This document shows, in pieces, positions 30,494-40,405 of a stretch of DNA of 64,000 nucleotides. The notes under the pieces are model-generated. The model searched no databases. It had not been told where the DNA came from and worked only from the letters and a program-made list of their open reading frames with translations. How positions within the stretch are numbered: the stretch's first letter is position 1; every line of letters starts with the position of its first letter. A program made the translations under genes and the position numbers. This DNA comes from Pseudoneurospora amorphoporcata (taxonomy: Eukaryota > Ascomycota > Sordariomycetes > Sordariales > Sordariaceae), in assembly GCA_033297205.1 (NCBI GenBank), contig MU859109.1:1-64000 (forward strand). Direction: 5' to 3'.

Positions 30494-31185
30494 ATGACGA
30501 GCTACATCCCCCAGCTCACCCTCCCCTCCGCCATCTTCAACTCGGCACCAACGTCGATTCTCCTTCCCATAGCATTGGGAACAGCCGTAGGCTTCGGCAC
30601 AAATCGTTGTACGTCCTCTCTTTCTTTTCTGTTCACCACTAAAACCAAAACCAAAACTAACACCTTACAAAAAAAACAGCCTCGGACCAAAAACGTAAAT
30701 ACCAAATCCTGAACCAACCCCCCCTCCACCCGCCCGCCTCAGTCTTCGGCCCCGTCTGGACCCTCCTCTACGGCATGATGGGCTACGCCTCGTACCGCGC
30801 CTATCGAATCGGCACCTCCTCCTCCTCCCCTTCCTTGCTCCTCAACAACCCCTCCATCGTGCCCACAACCTACCACACCTCGACGCTCTACACGATCCAG
30901 CTCGGCCTGAACTTGATCTGGATGCCCCTCTTTTTCGGTCTCCGTCGTCCCATCGAAGCCACCATTGACTGTGCCGCGCTGGTAGGGATTAATGCCTATC
31001 TGGCCTACACTTGGGGAACCCAAGTTGACAAGGTTGCCGGATGGTTGATGGTGCCGTATGTGGCGTGGTTGAGCTTTGCTACGTACTTGAGTGCGGGAAG
31101 CGGGTATCTGAATGATTGGGATTTTAGCGAGGAGAGGATTAGGATGGAAGAGAGGAGGAAGAGGGCGCAGGGCAAGGATTTGTAA
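30494..31185 (+). CDS. TspO/MBR-family membrane protein, 206 aa
   Basis: Exons are 30494-30608 and 30680-31185, with donor GTACGT, an AAACAG acceptor and phase 1. TspO (translocator protein, peripheral-type benzodiazepine receptor family) is a five-helix membrane protein that binds porphyrins and sterols; in fungi its cellular role is poorly defined. The hallmark PPLHPPASVFGPVWTLLYG near residue 50 is present, followed by GYASYRAY and later hydrophobic helices with LNLIWMPLFFG. The C terminus is a charged helix (SEERIRMEERRKRA). The exon join restores a continuous NRSSDQKRKYQ linker ahead of the motif. An insert of Ser-rich residues separates helices 2 and 3. Confidence 0.88.
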
Positions 31186-31627
31186 AATTGGTGTTAGGAA
31201 AGCGAGTGAGTTGTTGGCTTGTTAGTTGATGGATGACATGTTGGTTTTGGCTGTTTTGCCTGTATATTTGCACGCACGAAAAAACCATTGCCCATCAAGT
31301 TGCTCTAAACCAGTTGTTGTATATGCCAGCAAACTAGTCGACCAAAACCCACCCACGTCTCTTAATATCTCAGTATCTCTCTTTAAAAAAAAAAGCCGTC
31401 CTTTTCTCTTCCTATCTGGTATCAATCCTCCCGAAATGAAACGATGTGTAAAACAGATGCAAACGCTCCAGATCAAACCCCCGTCTATGACACTTTGCGC
31501 CGACCGTTTTCCCCCTCTTACTTCTTCTCTCCCCTTATACTCTAGAGCCTCCCAAGCAAACATTGACAGACCCTCTTCTCTTGCCTCTTCTTTATCTTCC
31601 TTCCCTCACCGCTAGGTTGACCCTCAC
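31186..31627. other. Convergent 3' spacer, TspO-like / arg-13
   Basis: 442 bp lie between converging stop codons, presumably both 3' UTRs. No gene seen. Confidence 0.6.
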
Positions 31628-32788
31628 TTAAGCCATAGGAAAGTACTTCTTCAACCCATCATACACCATAAAGATAAAGGCCGAGCTCGGCGCGCTCCTC
31701 AAGACCGTGATCCCGCATCCCCTATAAAACCCTTTAATACCCGCCTGCTTCCACAACGCCCTCGCCTCCTGTCCAAACGTATTCTTCTTTGCCATCCCCT
31801 CCCCCCCTGGTCCTCCATTCTCTCCACCACCAATCGGGCTAGTCTGCATCCTGCTCTTGACCGTATCGGCCGGAAAGAACAAAAAGTTGTAGCTCATACC
31901 CGCCGACGCGCCCGCAATCGCCTGCTGCCAAAGCGGCAGCGCCCTCTCCCTGCTTGCTAGGATATCATCTTGCGAACCACCGCGCTTGAGCAAAGCCCGC
32001 TCGTTTCCTTCGCGGAACCACTTGGACGTCGTCTCCTTGGAGCCGAACCAAGCCGCGCAACCGCCCGCTTCGCGAATGAGCGTGCCGAGCTGACCGTGCC
32101 AGAACCCGCGCAGGCCTTCGTGGCGGAAGATCTCCTTGATGACGGGAATCGGCTTTAGCGGTGCTCTTCTCGCTCCTGCCCCGTTTCCGCCAGGTTCGTC
32201 AGGGACTTGGATCTTGCATTTGACTAGCTCCACGGGCGTCAGGATCAAAGAGGTGAAGGCGCCGGAGAAACCGCCTGTGAACCACAAAGCGGAGAGGGAG
32301 AGCTCCGAGTCGCGCGGCGCGAAACCGGACGAGTAGATGAGTCCCCGACCAATGCGCTCGAAGAAGAAGAGTGACGAGTTCTCGAGGGCGGCGCCGACGA
32401 GGGGGGCCGTGATGCCCCGGTAGAGACCGAGGAAGCCATCGGCGCGGATGGATTGGCCGAAACAATCGAGGGGTCCGGTGTACCGCAGGGGAAGGTGGTC
32501 GGGTTGGGATTGCAGGCGGACTTTGACGGTATCGAAGGGGTATTCGATGTATTTGCCTACGATGCCGGCGACCTGTAGGTGGGGTTAGTCCGAGGGCAAA
32601 ATTTTGTAGGTCCAACAAGTAGGTGCTTGAAAACGTACAGATCCATAGACGATATCCTCCAGAGCCTCCATCACTGCTGTTCGTGACTCAACCTTGGTCG
32701 GTAGCGATGTGGTCGATGTGAGGTGAGAGGCAGAAGCAGCACCGGCTTCCTCGAAGCCCTGATGCGTCTGAGCCGGGACGGAGTCCAT
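31628..32788 (-). CDS. arg-13: Mitochondrial ornithine carrier ARG-13, 364 aa
   Basis: Minus-strand exons are 32788-32639 and 32572-31628, with donor GTACGT and acceptor CCTACAG in phase 0. The carrier sits in the inner mitochondrial membrane and exports ornithine for cytosolic arginine synthesis. Three mitochondrial-carrier repeats are visible, each with the PX[D/E]XX[K/R] signature: PFDTVKVR, PVELVKCK and PADTVKSR. Matrix-side GLYRG, GFWHG and GFYRG motifs follow. The 50-residue N-terminal extension before VAGIVGKYIEYP is typical of the Neurospora protein. A cross-pathway-control type site lies upstream (33081). Identification is from the repeat sequence and resemblance to ARG-13/Ort1. Confidence 0.92.
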
Positions 32789-33080
32789 TATGAATGATGG
32801 TGTGGGTTGTGAAGCCTGTGATTAGGGAGGGTGAAAAAAAAAAGTTGGGTGTTGAAGAGTGAGGGGGTTGATGAGATTTGACCAATCCCCCGTCGTCGCA
32901 AATGTTATGCAGTTTGCGCCTCAGGAGGCGTTTAGTGATTCTGCGATGTTATCAACTCTTGTGAGATGGCACCGAGTGTGCGCCTTTGTGACTTTTGTTG
33001 GTTGTGAATGTGATGAGGGATGTCGAGACGCCTTCACTTTCGTTCTTCGTGGCACGTGAGGGGTAAGAATGTGGCTTGAG

Positions 33081-33087
33081 TGACTCA
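33081..33087. promoter_or_regulatory. TGACTCA site, candidate CPC-1/Gcn4 element
   Basis: A perfect palindromic TGACTCA lies 293 bp upstream of the arg-13 start codon. This is the binding sequence of the Gcn4/CPC-1 bZIP activators of amino-acid biosynthesis, and arginine-pathway genes are classic targets in Neurospora. Function is inferred from motif and position only. Confidence 0.65.
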
Positions 33088-33497
33088 GAGAAGAAAACAA
33101 GAATCTGGGAAGAGAAAGAAAGAAGTAGAAGAAGAAGCGGTCAAAGTCTATGTTTGCTCAAAAGATGAAGCAAGGGGGAGAAAAAGGTTTATGGAACAAA
33201 AAGTGGAAGTTGCGGGTGTAGGACGAGGGTACCTCGGTTTCTTGTGAATCCTCAGTCGCTCGGGGTCACCGTTCTCTCGAACTCGAGGGACTGTGGATTT
33301 CAGGGATCACCACCGATGATAAGATCATGTAAAGTCAACCTTATTTGGGTCCACGGGTAAAGAGTCCGAAGAACGGATGACCCAAGAGCGGAGCCCGTTT
33401 GAGAGCAAAGGGAAGTGTCTTTCCTCAGAGAGATGGAGATCATTGCTCATCCATTGTAGTGTTTTTGGAGTAGTATGCGCCTTGTCATCACCAACAG

Positions 33498-33520
33498 AAA
33501 AAAAAAAAAAAAAAAAAAAA
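33498..33520. repeat. Poly-A tract, 23 nt
   Basis: An uninterrupted run of A. Confidence 0.95.
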
Positions 33521-34259
33521 TAAGTCTATCAAGGGTACAAAAACCCTCACTTAACCAAGTAGGTAAACGGAGGCAGTCACCCACAATGCCCTTGTAACCG
33601 TACCTGAAAAAGAAGGAAACATTTTCCAGGGTGGTTCAATTCGATAAAAAGAGAGAGACATTGTCACTTTGTCTGCAATGGAACCAAGGTGACAGGATCG
33701 ATGCACTCAATCGATCATTCAGTTGGGAACCCCCGTGCGTGTCACTGTTAACAACCAACAACTTGAACAGCAGGCACAACAGGAACAGGAACCCGTCCCA
33801 CAGTGACTGACAAACCGAAGACGGCAGGAGACGAGGGAACGTCGAGAAGGAGTGGATTTTGTGGATTTTTTTTCTTTTTGCTTCTTGCACAATTTTGGTC
33901 CGTCAAAGAAATCTGAGAAACTTCGAGTCCAGGAGCAACAAAGTCGCGTCGAGGTTGCAGGGCCAAGACCCGCCTAACAAAAGCCAGCGGATTCAGTCTC
34001 AGCCAGTTTCGGTGCTGAAGTGGGCGTTGGCGGGGCTGAACCTTGGGGTGCCCTGGCATGGCCCACGTCGATGATGCTTGGCGAGATTATCTGATGATCT
34101 GATAAACTCGCGAGCCTCGGAAAATGTTGGGTCAGCATCTCCACTGCAACCTCAACCACTCCTATGCATTCTTACCCATCACCCATCCCATGCCGTTAAC
34201 GTCTTCTCAACAAGCCAACTAAGATAATGATATGCATACAACATTACAATACAGCCTAC

Positions 34260-36431
34260 CTACAAGTTCCATGACCCGCCCTTTCCACTATACCCATTAC
34301 TCTCCTCCAACTTCTTCTGTCCCTTCTGCGGCTTGTTCTGAGCAGCCTCATGCCTCCTGAGCTCATCCGGCACCTTGGAAATGGACGACTTGGAGATGAT
34401 CTGCCTCAAGTCATACAACACATCATTATCCTCGGGGCCCAAGAATGTAATAGCCACACCACTCTTGCCCGCACGACCCGTACGACCGATACGATGCGTG
34501 TACGACTCAATGTTGGTAGCCATGTTGAAGTTGACAACCAGCGAGACGTCGGGGACATCGATACCACGACCCGCCAGGTCCGTGGCTACCAGGATGTCCG
34601 TCTGCCCGTTACGCAGCGACGCCAGCGCTGCCTCACGCTGCTCCTGCGTCTTGGAACCGTGCAAAGTGACGGCCGAAAAGCCCATGTGCTTGATGTCGCG
34701 CGCCACCGTGTCGCAGTTGCGCTTGATGTTGACAAAGACAATGATGGGCGGCTTGAACTGCCCAGAGTTGAGAATCTCCTGCAGGCGCTTCTTGCGCTTG
34801 TCTTCGCCGGCCACGAACTCGACGCGCTGCTCGACCGTGTCGACGGCCTCGCCTGCGTTACCGATGGTGACGATGGCTGGACGACGTAGGTATTGCTTGG
34901 CGATGCGCTCCACGATCGGAGGCATGGTAGCCGTGTACATCATGGTCTGTCTGTAGCGATCTTTGCCGTCAACGTACCGGCTCATCAGTTGCGGGTTCTC
35001 CGCGTCGTCTGTGTCTGGCTTTTCGTTGGTTACCGGCATGGCATCCAGGATCTTTGTGAGGGGCTCTTCGAAACCTTGGTCGATCATACGATCGGCTTCA
35101 TCCATAATCGTGTAGCAGCACTGAGAGAAGACGAGCAAGCGTCTCTCGAGACAGTCCACCAGACGACCGGGTGTGGCGACAATGATTTCGGCGCCGTTTC
35201 GTAGAGCGTACGCTTGCTCTTCGAGCGAGTGACCACCGACAATACTGACGACTGTAAACCCGAGCGGTGTCGCAAACTTCCTTGCTTCGCCCTCGATCTG
35301 CTGTACCAGTTCTCTTGTCGGCGCCAGAATCAGGGCATATGGACCGTCGTTCTTGTTGTACTCGGTAAGAGGTGGTAATTCGGAAATGTAAACCAGCAAA
35401 GGCAGCAAGAAAGCTGCAGTTTTACCTGAACCCGTCACGGCCACACCGATCAAGTCGCGTGCTTGAAGGGCGATGGGAATGGCCGCTCTCTGAATAGGCG
35501 TCGGCTCGTCGTAACCCACGCTCTTGACAATGTTGAGTAAACGCCTAGGCAGCGTCGACTCTTCCCAGCTGCGCATGGGGTTGGGAATGGCACCACCCTT
35601 GGTAGCGATACCAAAGTTCTCCTTGAAGATACGCCAGTCGCGCTCCTTCATATCCTCCAGCTTTTTCTCGGACCAGTGCTTGCCCAGGTTCTTGCGCTGT
35701 TCCATCTCCTTGACCCGTCTGTGTTGTTCCAGGTACTGTCTGGCGCGCTCCTCGCCCGTCTCGGGATCGCCACGACGGATGGCTTCGGCCTTTCGCATCA
35801 CCATATCTTCCGTCATCTCGAAACCACCAAGTCTGACCAGAGGCTCTTGACGCTCTGCGTAAATGGGGTCGAATGGTCGGCTGGTGTCATCATCGGCGTC
35901 CCAGTCAAAGTTGAATTTGTTCGCTGCCGTCCTCCTCCTCTTCTTCTTGGCGGAAAAGGTGGACTGATTGACTACTGGCCCCATGTAGCGGGCGCGCAGC
36001 TCTGCCTCGTCGTCCTGCTCCATCTTGACTCGCTTGTCTTCGTCATCGTTGGGTGCGCCGCGTTTTGCGCCACGTTGGTTCCTGTTGTCCCGGTTGTCTC
36101 TGTATTCTCGGCCGTTGCTCATGCCGTTGGGTCCCCGATCGTCGTCATACCGCATCGCCTTGGGACCCGTTGGGATGCTTCGTTGGGGGTGATGATGATG
36201 ATGGTTCTGGATGCCGTCCATGCGGTTGCCATTGTGTGTTCCATTTGGTTGAGACTTGGCTTCCTCCTTGCGCTTGCGTTCCTCTTCCTCCTTTGCCTTC
36301 TTTTCAGCCTCTAGCCTCTCGCGTTCCATTTTGGGGATGAATCTCGGTTTCGCAGCAGCGGCTTCCTGCTCCTTCTTCTGGCGCAGCAGTGCTGCCAGGT
36401 CTGGGGGTTCCCGTCTTGATGTCGTGCTCAT
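34260..36431 (-). CDS. prp28: Pre-mRNA-splicing DEAD-box helicase Prp28, 723 aa
   Basis: This is a single exon. The start at 36431 (MSTTSRREPPDLAALLRQKK) was chosen over a frame-open upstream ATG at 36566 because the RREPPDLAALL start resembles the family and the extra 45 residues look like leader. Prp28 swaps U1 for U6 at the 5' splice site during spliceosome activation. An approximately 270-residue charged N-terminal arm precedes the core. Motifs: Q motif PTPIQRAAIP near 310, AVTGSGKT near 330, PTRELVQQ near 370, DEAD near 443, TATMP near 500 (SAT position), and HRIGRTGRAG near 647. The N arm carries the Trp/Phe segment FNFDWDADDDTSRPFDPIY seen in U5-100K proteins. It is divergently arranged with the mitoribosomal gene. 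Confidence 0.93.
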   Translation of the reverse strand: MSTTSRREPPDLAALLRQKKEQEAAAAKPRFIPKMERERLEAEKKAKEEEERKRKEEAKSQPNGTHNGNRMDGIQNHHHHHPQRSIPTGPKAMRYDDDRGPNGMSNGREYRDNRDNRNQRGAKRGAPNDDEDKRVKMEQDDEAELRARYMGPVVNQSTFSAKKKRRRTAANKFNFDWDADDDTSRPFDPIYAERQEPLVRLGGFEMTEDMVMRKAEAIRRGDPETGEERARQYLEQHRRVKEMEQRKNLGKHWSEKKLEDMKERDWRIFKENFGIATKGGAIPNPMRSWEESTLPRRLLNIVKSVGYDEPTPIQRAAIPIALQARDLIGVAVTGSGKTAAFLLPLLVYISELPPLTEYNKNDGPYALILAPTRELVQQIEGEARKFATPLGFTVVSIVGGHSLEEQAYALRNGAEIIVATPGRLVDCLERRLLVFSQCCYTIMDEADRMIDQGFEEPLTKILDAMPVTNEKPDTDDAENPQLMSRYVDGKDRYRQTMMYTATMPPIVERIAKQYLRRPAIVTIGNAGEAVDTVEQRVEFVAGEDKRKKRLQEILNSGQFKPPIIVFVNIKRNCDTVARDIKHMGFSAVTLHGSKTQEQREAALASLRNGQTDILVATDLAGRGIDVPDVSLVVNFNMATNIESYTHRIGRTGRAGKSGVAITFLGPEDNDVLYDLRQIISKSSISKVPDELRRHEAAQNKPQKGQKKLEESNGYSGKGGSWNL

Positions 36432-36864
36432 CGTGGTAACGTCTGGAGTTGGTGATGAATTGAAGACTGATCCCGGGCGATCGTGTAACGGAGTAATGTG
36501 ATATGGAGTTGATCGAAAGACGGGGGTGCAGCGGTGCAGCGGTGCAGCAGTTCTCGACCCGCCCAAAAGTTATGCCACGGTTGGTAATCCCTGTCGTGCC
36601 TGTTAAAAGGTCTCCACATGCCGCGCCTTACGCGGGGGATTGAAGAATGGGGTTAGGGTTTAACGCGGTCGTCGCTGTACCGTTTCACGCCCTGGAACTT
36701 TTTCGCAAGTTTGGGGTCGGCCGATTGATCGCAAAGTTCCCGTTCCGGTTCGAGCAATCCGGACCCTGTCACCTACGACAAACCCACCCACCTCGAACCT
36801 CGACCGAACATAGCACCGCCGCGCAGCAGCAGGCCGGTCGATCGATTCACACATCTTCTTCACC
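36432..36864. promoter_or_regulatory. Bidirectional promoter region, prp28 / mrpl25
   Basis: Only 433 bp separate the two divergent start codons, so both promoters and leaders must lie here. The segment 36500-36560 has a short GGTGCAGC repeat. No TATA element is evident. Confidence 0.6.
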
Positions 36865-37502
36865 ATGGCGGCCACGGTGAAGCAGCACGTCCAGCTGGCG
36901 CTTTCGCTCCCACCGCGGTTGCGCACCTTCTTGGCCCGGTACCCCCCGGCCTCGATCCTGCCCGCCGGCGCCGACCCCGAGACGCACAAGACCCTTTATC
37001 AGGAGGAGAGCCCGAACCCGTTCATGCCCACCAAGCACCCAATCACCGGAAAGTGGCACAACCCCAAGTACTCGCTCAGGCGACAGGCCGAGCTCGTCAA
37101 GCTGGCCCAGGAAAACGGCGTCGAGGAGCTGCTGCCCTTCACCCGCAAGCTCAACGAGGAGAAGCTACGGAAGAGAGTCGAGCTCGGTCTCCGTGTCAAG
37201 GGTACCGGTGTTGGAGAGAAGGTCAAGGGACACAAGCACGAGAGGACACTGGTTGCCAAGTACGTCGAACCTCTGCTGCTGCTGGTCCGATGGGTTGTTG
37301 GGAGGAAGTTGTGGTTTGCTGACGGGGAATTTCGCATACAGGATGGAGAAGAGGAGAGAGGCCATGTTGGCTATGCCCGACCTTATCCGGGAATGGAAGA
37401 AGGTAACAGTCATTGCACCGAATCTCTCGCGGCTTGGATTATTTCTAACATTGGGACTCAATACAGGTTGGCAAGAGGAACTGGACCAAGTTCCCCAAAT
37501 AA
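36865..37502 (+). CDS. mrpl25: Mitochondrial large-subunit ribosomal protein L25 (mL59), 163 aa
   Basis: Exons are 36865-37259, 37342-37402 and 37467-37502. Donors are GTACGT and GTAACA; acceptors are ATACAG in both cases. Splicing yields a basic protein ending in MEKRREAMLAMPDLIREWKK then VGKRNWTKFPK. This matches the fungal-specific mitoribosome protein MRPL25 in length (about 157-165 aa) and layout. The N terminus LPPRLRTFLARYPPASILP has the expected form. The last exon encodes only 11 residues. The second intron lies at a codon boundary. Without splicing, the frame reads into a non-homologous tail rich in Tyr and His. Confidence 0.85.
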
Positions 37503-38085
37503 TCCATCGGTCGTTGTCGCTTGTCGGGAAGATTACAACGAGAGTCACTACCATGTCTATAGACTGTATCATCACCAACAAAAATGTACAACAAATTTCA
37601 AGCCACTGGAAAGGGGATGGATGCCGCGTGGTATGTTTTCAAGTGTCTTTTTGATAAGACGGTGTTCCCCACTGTGGTTGGAGGGACGAGGTTAATGTGT
37701 TTAACGGTGCAGTAAAATTTCCCCCGAATTTGTTTCTCTGAACAACTCACTTCACGATATCAGGCACACATTGGATCCGACCACCACACGATACCGAAAC
37801 ACCACGCTGCTTCTATGAAGCATATTCTGGCCTCTTTCTCGCTTTAAAAGTCCAGCACTTATAAAGCACACGTCAAAAGCCACGTGATTGCGGGATACAA
37901 AGTTTTCTCTTGGGGCTCCAAGGGACTCATACCACCAACCTTTCACCACTTACACACCCCTCGGCAGCTCAACTCGAGCCGGTTTACCACCACCACCACC
38001 ACCACCACTCACCTCCTGGCCTCATACACCAAATCACCAAAATCAACTCAGCCAATCTCACCCCCAACAAAACAAAACGGCCAAC
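37503..38085. other. Spacer mrpl25 / dph4
   Basis: 583 bp between two plus-strand genes. A CACCAC trinucleotide repeat at about 37985-38010 lies just before the dph4 start. No gene seen. Confidence 0.6.
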
Positions 38086-38691
38086 ATGTCCCAACCAACC
38101 CTCTACGAAATCCTCTCCCTCTCCCCTCACTCCGACCACTTAACGCCCGCCCTTATCAAACAAGCCTACCGCCGCGCCCTCCTCACCCACCACCCGGACA
38201 AGTCCACTCAACATCACCATCAACATTCCCAACAAAAACAGTCCAAAAACACTCAATCGAAGCCTCTCTACACAATAGATCAAATCTCCCTCGCCTACAC
38301 CACCCTCTCCTCCCCCTCCTTGCGTACCCAATACGACACCTCTCTACGCACCCAGCGCTCCTCCAATCTCACCACCTCTCGTTCCCACACCGGCCACTCC
38401 GGTGCTGCTGCTGCTGTGGAACAAGATTTCCAAACAGGCATCGACACCATAGACCTAGACGACATGGTGTTCGTCGAGTCCTCTCCTGAGCAAGGGAAGA
38501 ATGGGGAAAATAGAAAAGACACGTGGTACTGTTCCTGCCGGTGCGGAAACGAGCGGGGCTTTGCTCTTACCGAGGAAGATCTGGAGGAGAATGCAGATTT
38601 GGGGGAGGTATTGGTTCAGTGCGCGGATTGTACGATTTGGTTGCGGGTTTGTTATGTTGTTGCTGAGGATGAGGAGGGGGAGAGGAGGTAG
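38086..38691 (+). CDS. dph4: Diphthamide biosynthesis protein 4 (J domain + CSL zinc finger), 201 aa
   Basis: This is a single exon. The start at 38086 (MSQPTLYEIL) sits directly before the J domain; the frame is open farther upstream without a sensible start. The J domain (about 5-90) has the HPD triad at residues 36-38. The C-terminal CSL zinc-binding domain has paired cysteines (WYCSCRCG and VQCADCTIWLRV). Dph4/Jjj3 is an iron-binding J-protein that supports the first step of diphthamide synthesis on elongation factor 2. The linker between the domains is rich in Gln, His and Ser. The order of domains and the length match the family. Confidence 0.92.
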   Translation: MSQPTLYEILSLSPHSDHLTPALIKQAYRRALLTHHPDKSTQHHHQHSQQKQSKNTQSKPLYTIDQISLAYTTLSSPSLRTQYDTSLRTQRSSNLTTSRSHTGHSGAAAAVEQDFQTGIDTIDLDDMVFVESSPEQGKNGENRKDTWYCSCRCGNERGFALTEEDLEENADLGEVLVQCADCTIWLRVCYVVAEDEEGERR

Positions 38692-39444
38692 TTGTGTGGC
38701 ACGTGTAGGTGGCAAGGCTTGGGGGGTGGGGGTGGAATTGGGGGAGATCAGCGAAGTAGAGGGGTCGTGTTGGTATCACAAGGGATGTGGACATGTGAAA
38801 GGGATGGATTAGAGTTTGGCAGGGAAGTTTAAGCATGATAACTCAAAACGGTACCCGTGTACAGGACTTTCCGATTCAACGGTTTATAAGAAATAGAAGC
38901 ATGGACGAAAATCACACATTGGATGTGGTTCGGACTGCAGAATGGCGGCCTGTGGAAGAATTAAGTCAAGGTCTGCGATGGAATGCTCAAGTTAAACTTT
39001 TCCAGTAAGTGTGTTAAAGATATTCACACTATAACTGTGATCATCAACCTGCTTCTTGACTGGGACGCCCAGCGGCGCTGTGAGTGTAAAAGGGTCTGCT
39101 CGAGATCTTGCTCGAGAAAAGGGGGTAGATTTTGGCTTGGTGATCTGTTCACGATTTCCCAGCGTACTAGTCTAAAAGACACGACGATACCGAGACAACA
39201 AAAGGAAAACCTCCAAGGTGCTCTGCTCTGCTCTGCCACCTTCTAGCTCTCTTTCATATGGGGGGAATCGACCACTTATTCTTGGATTGCTGTGTTGTGT
39301 ATCTGCGTAAAACATGCAAAAAGTACTTGGGGGGATCTCCATTCCGACACTCCAAAGACACCATTTCCACCGTGGACTTGCCAAGATTTCCACCAGGGAA
39401 TTATCACATCATGAGACTAAAAAGGAAACGTATCCGCCACCTCT
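38692..39444. other. Convergent spacer, dph4 / 14-3-3
   Basis: 753 bp between converging genes. No coding region supported. Confidence 0.6.
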
Positions 39445-40405
39445 TTACTCGGCCTTAGGCTCCTCCGCCGCAGGGGCGTCAGCCTTGGGCTCTTCGGGGG
39501 CGGCCTCACCCGCAGCGGCGGGCGCCTCGGCCTCGGAAGAGGTCCAGAGAGTCTGCAAAACTGTTAGCGTCATTCAACCGAACCCCACCTCCTCGGGTGT
39601 ACTCACCAGGTTGTCGCGGAGGAGCTGCATGATGAGGGTAGAGTCCTTGTAGCTCTCCTCGCTCAATGTGTCGAGCTCAGCAATGGCATCATCGAAGGCC
39701 TGCTTGGCGAGGTGGCAAGCCTGGTCAGGAGCGTTGAGAATCTCGTAGTAGAAGACGGAGAAGTTGAGGGCAAGGCCGAGGCGGATGGGGTGGGTGGGAG
39801 GAAGCTCGGTCTGGGCAACGTCGGTAGCGTTCTTGTAGGCGTCGAGCGACTTGTCGGCAGAGTCCTTGCGCTTGTCACCAACGGCGAACTCGGCAAGGTA
39901 ACGGTGGTAATCACCCTTCCTGTTACGGGGGTTAGAGAGCGGCAAGAGAAGCGAATCAGGGCGCTGCATGCTTACATCTTGTGGTAGAAGACCTTGGACT
40001 CGCCAGTGGTGGCGGAAGGAATGAGGTGCTCATCAAGAACGGAGAGGATGTCCTCGCAGATCTTGGCAAGCTCGCTCTCAATCTTCTGGCGGTACTCCTT
40101 GATGAGGGAAACCTGGCTTGAGTTGCCCTTGGACTCCTCCTTCTGCTCGATGGAGGTGACGATTCTCCACGAGGCACGGCGGGCACCGATAACGTTCTTG
40201 TAGGCGACAGAAAGGAGGTTGCGCTCCTCAACGGTGAGATCACGGTCCTCGGAGGCGACGATCTTCATGTTCTCGACCATCTCTGTAAAGCGCAGCTTAT
40301 CAGTCGCCGTCGGTCGGCATCGGGCATTGATTGATTTAACGTACCCTCGTAGCGCTCAGCCTGCTCGGCGAGCTTGGCAAGGTAAACAGCATCCTCGTGA
40401 CCCAT
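39445..40405 (-). CDS. 14-3-3 protein, 262 aa
   Basis: Minus-strand exons are 40405-40345, 40282-39976, 39919-39607 and 39552-39445. Donors are GTACGT, GTAAGC and GTGAGT; acceptors are TTACAG, AACAG and TGCAG. 14-3-3 dimers bind phosphoserine/threonine motifs and modulate signalling and metabolism. Family blocks in order: MGHEDAVYLAKLAEQAERYE, ERNLLSVAYKNVIGARRASW, ESKVFYHKMKGDYHRYLAEF, LGLALNFSVFYYEI, and the closing DSTLIMQLLRDNLTLWTS. The phosphate-binding basic/Tyr residues of those blocks are present. The acidic Ala/Pro/Glu tail is the usual variable end. N. crassa has two 14-3-3 genes; I do not assign a symbol. Confidence 0.95.

Larger units (their letters stand above)
32789..34259. other. 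arg-13 upstream region
   Basis: 1.47 kb separates arg-13 (minus) from the 3' end of prp28 (also minus). It contains a CPC1-type site and a 23-nt A run at 33498-33520. No gene recognised. Confidence 0.55.
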
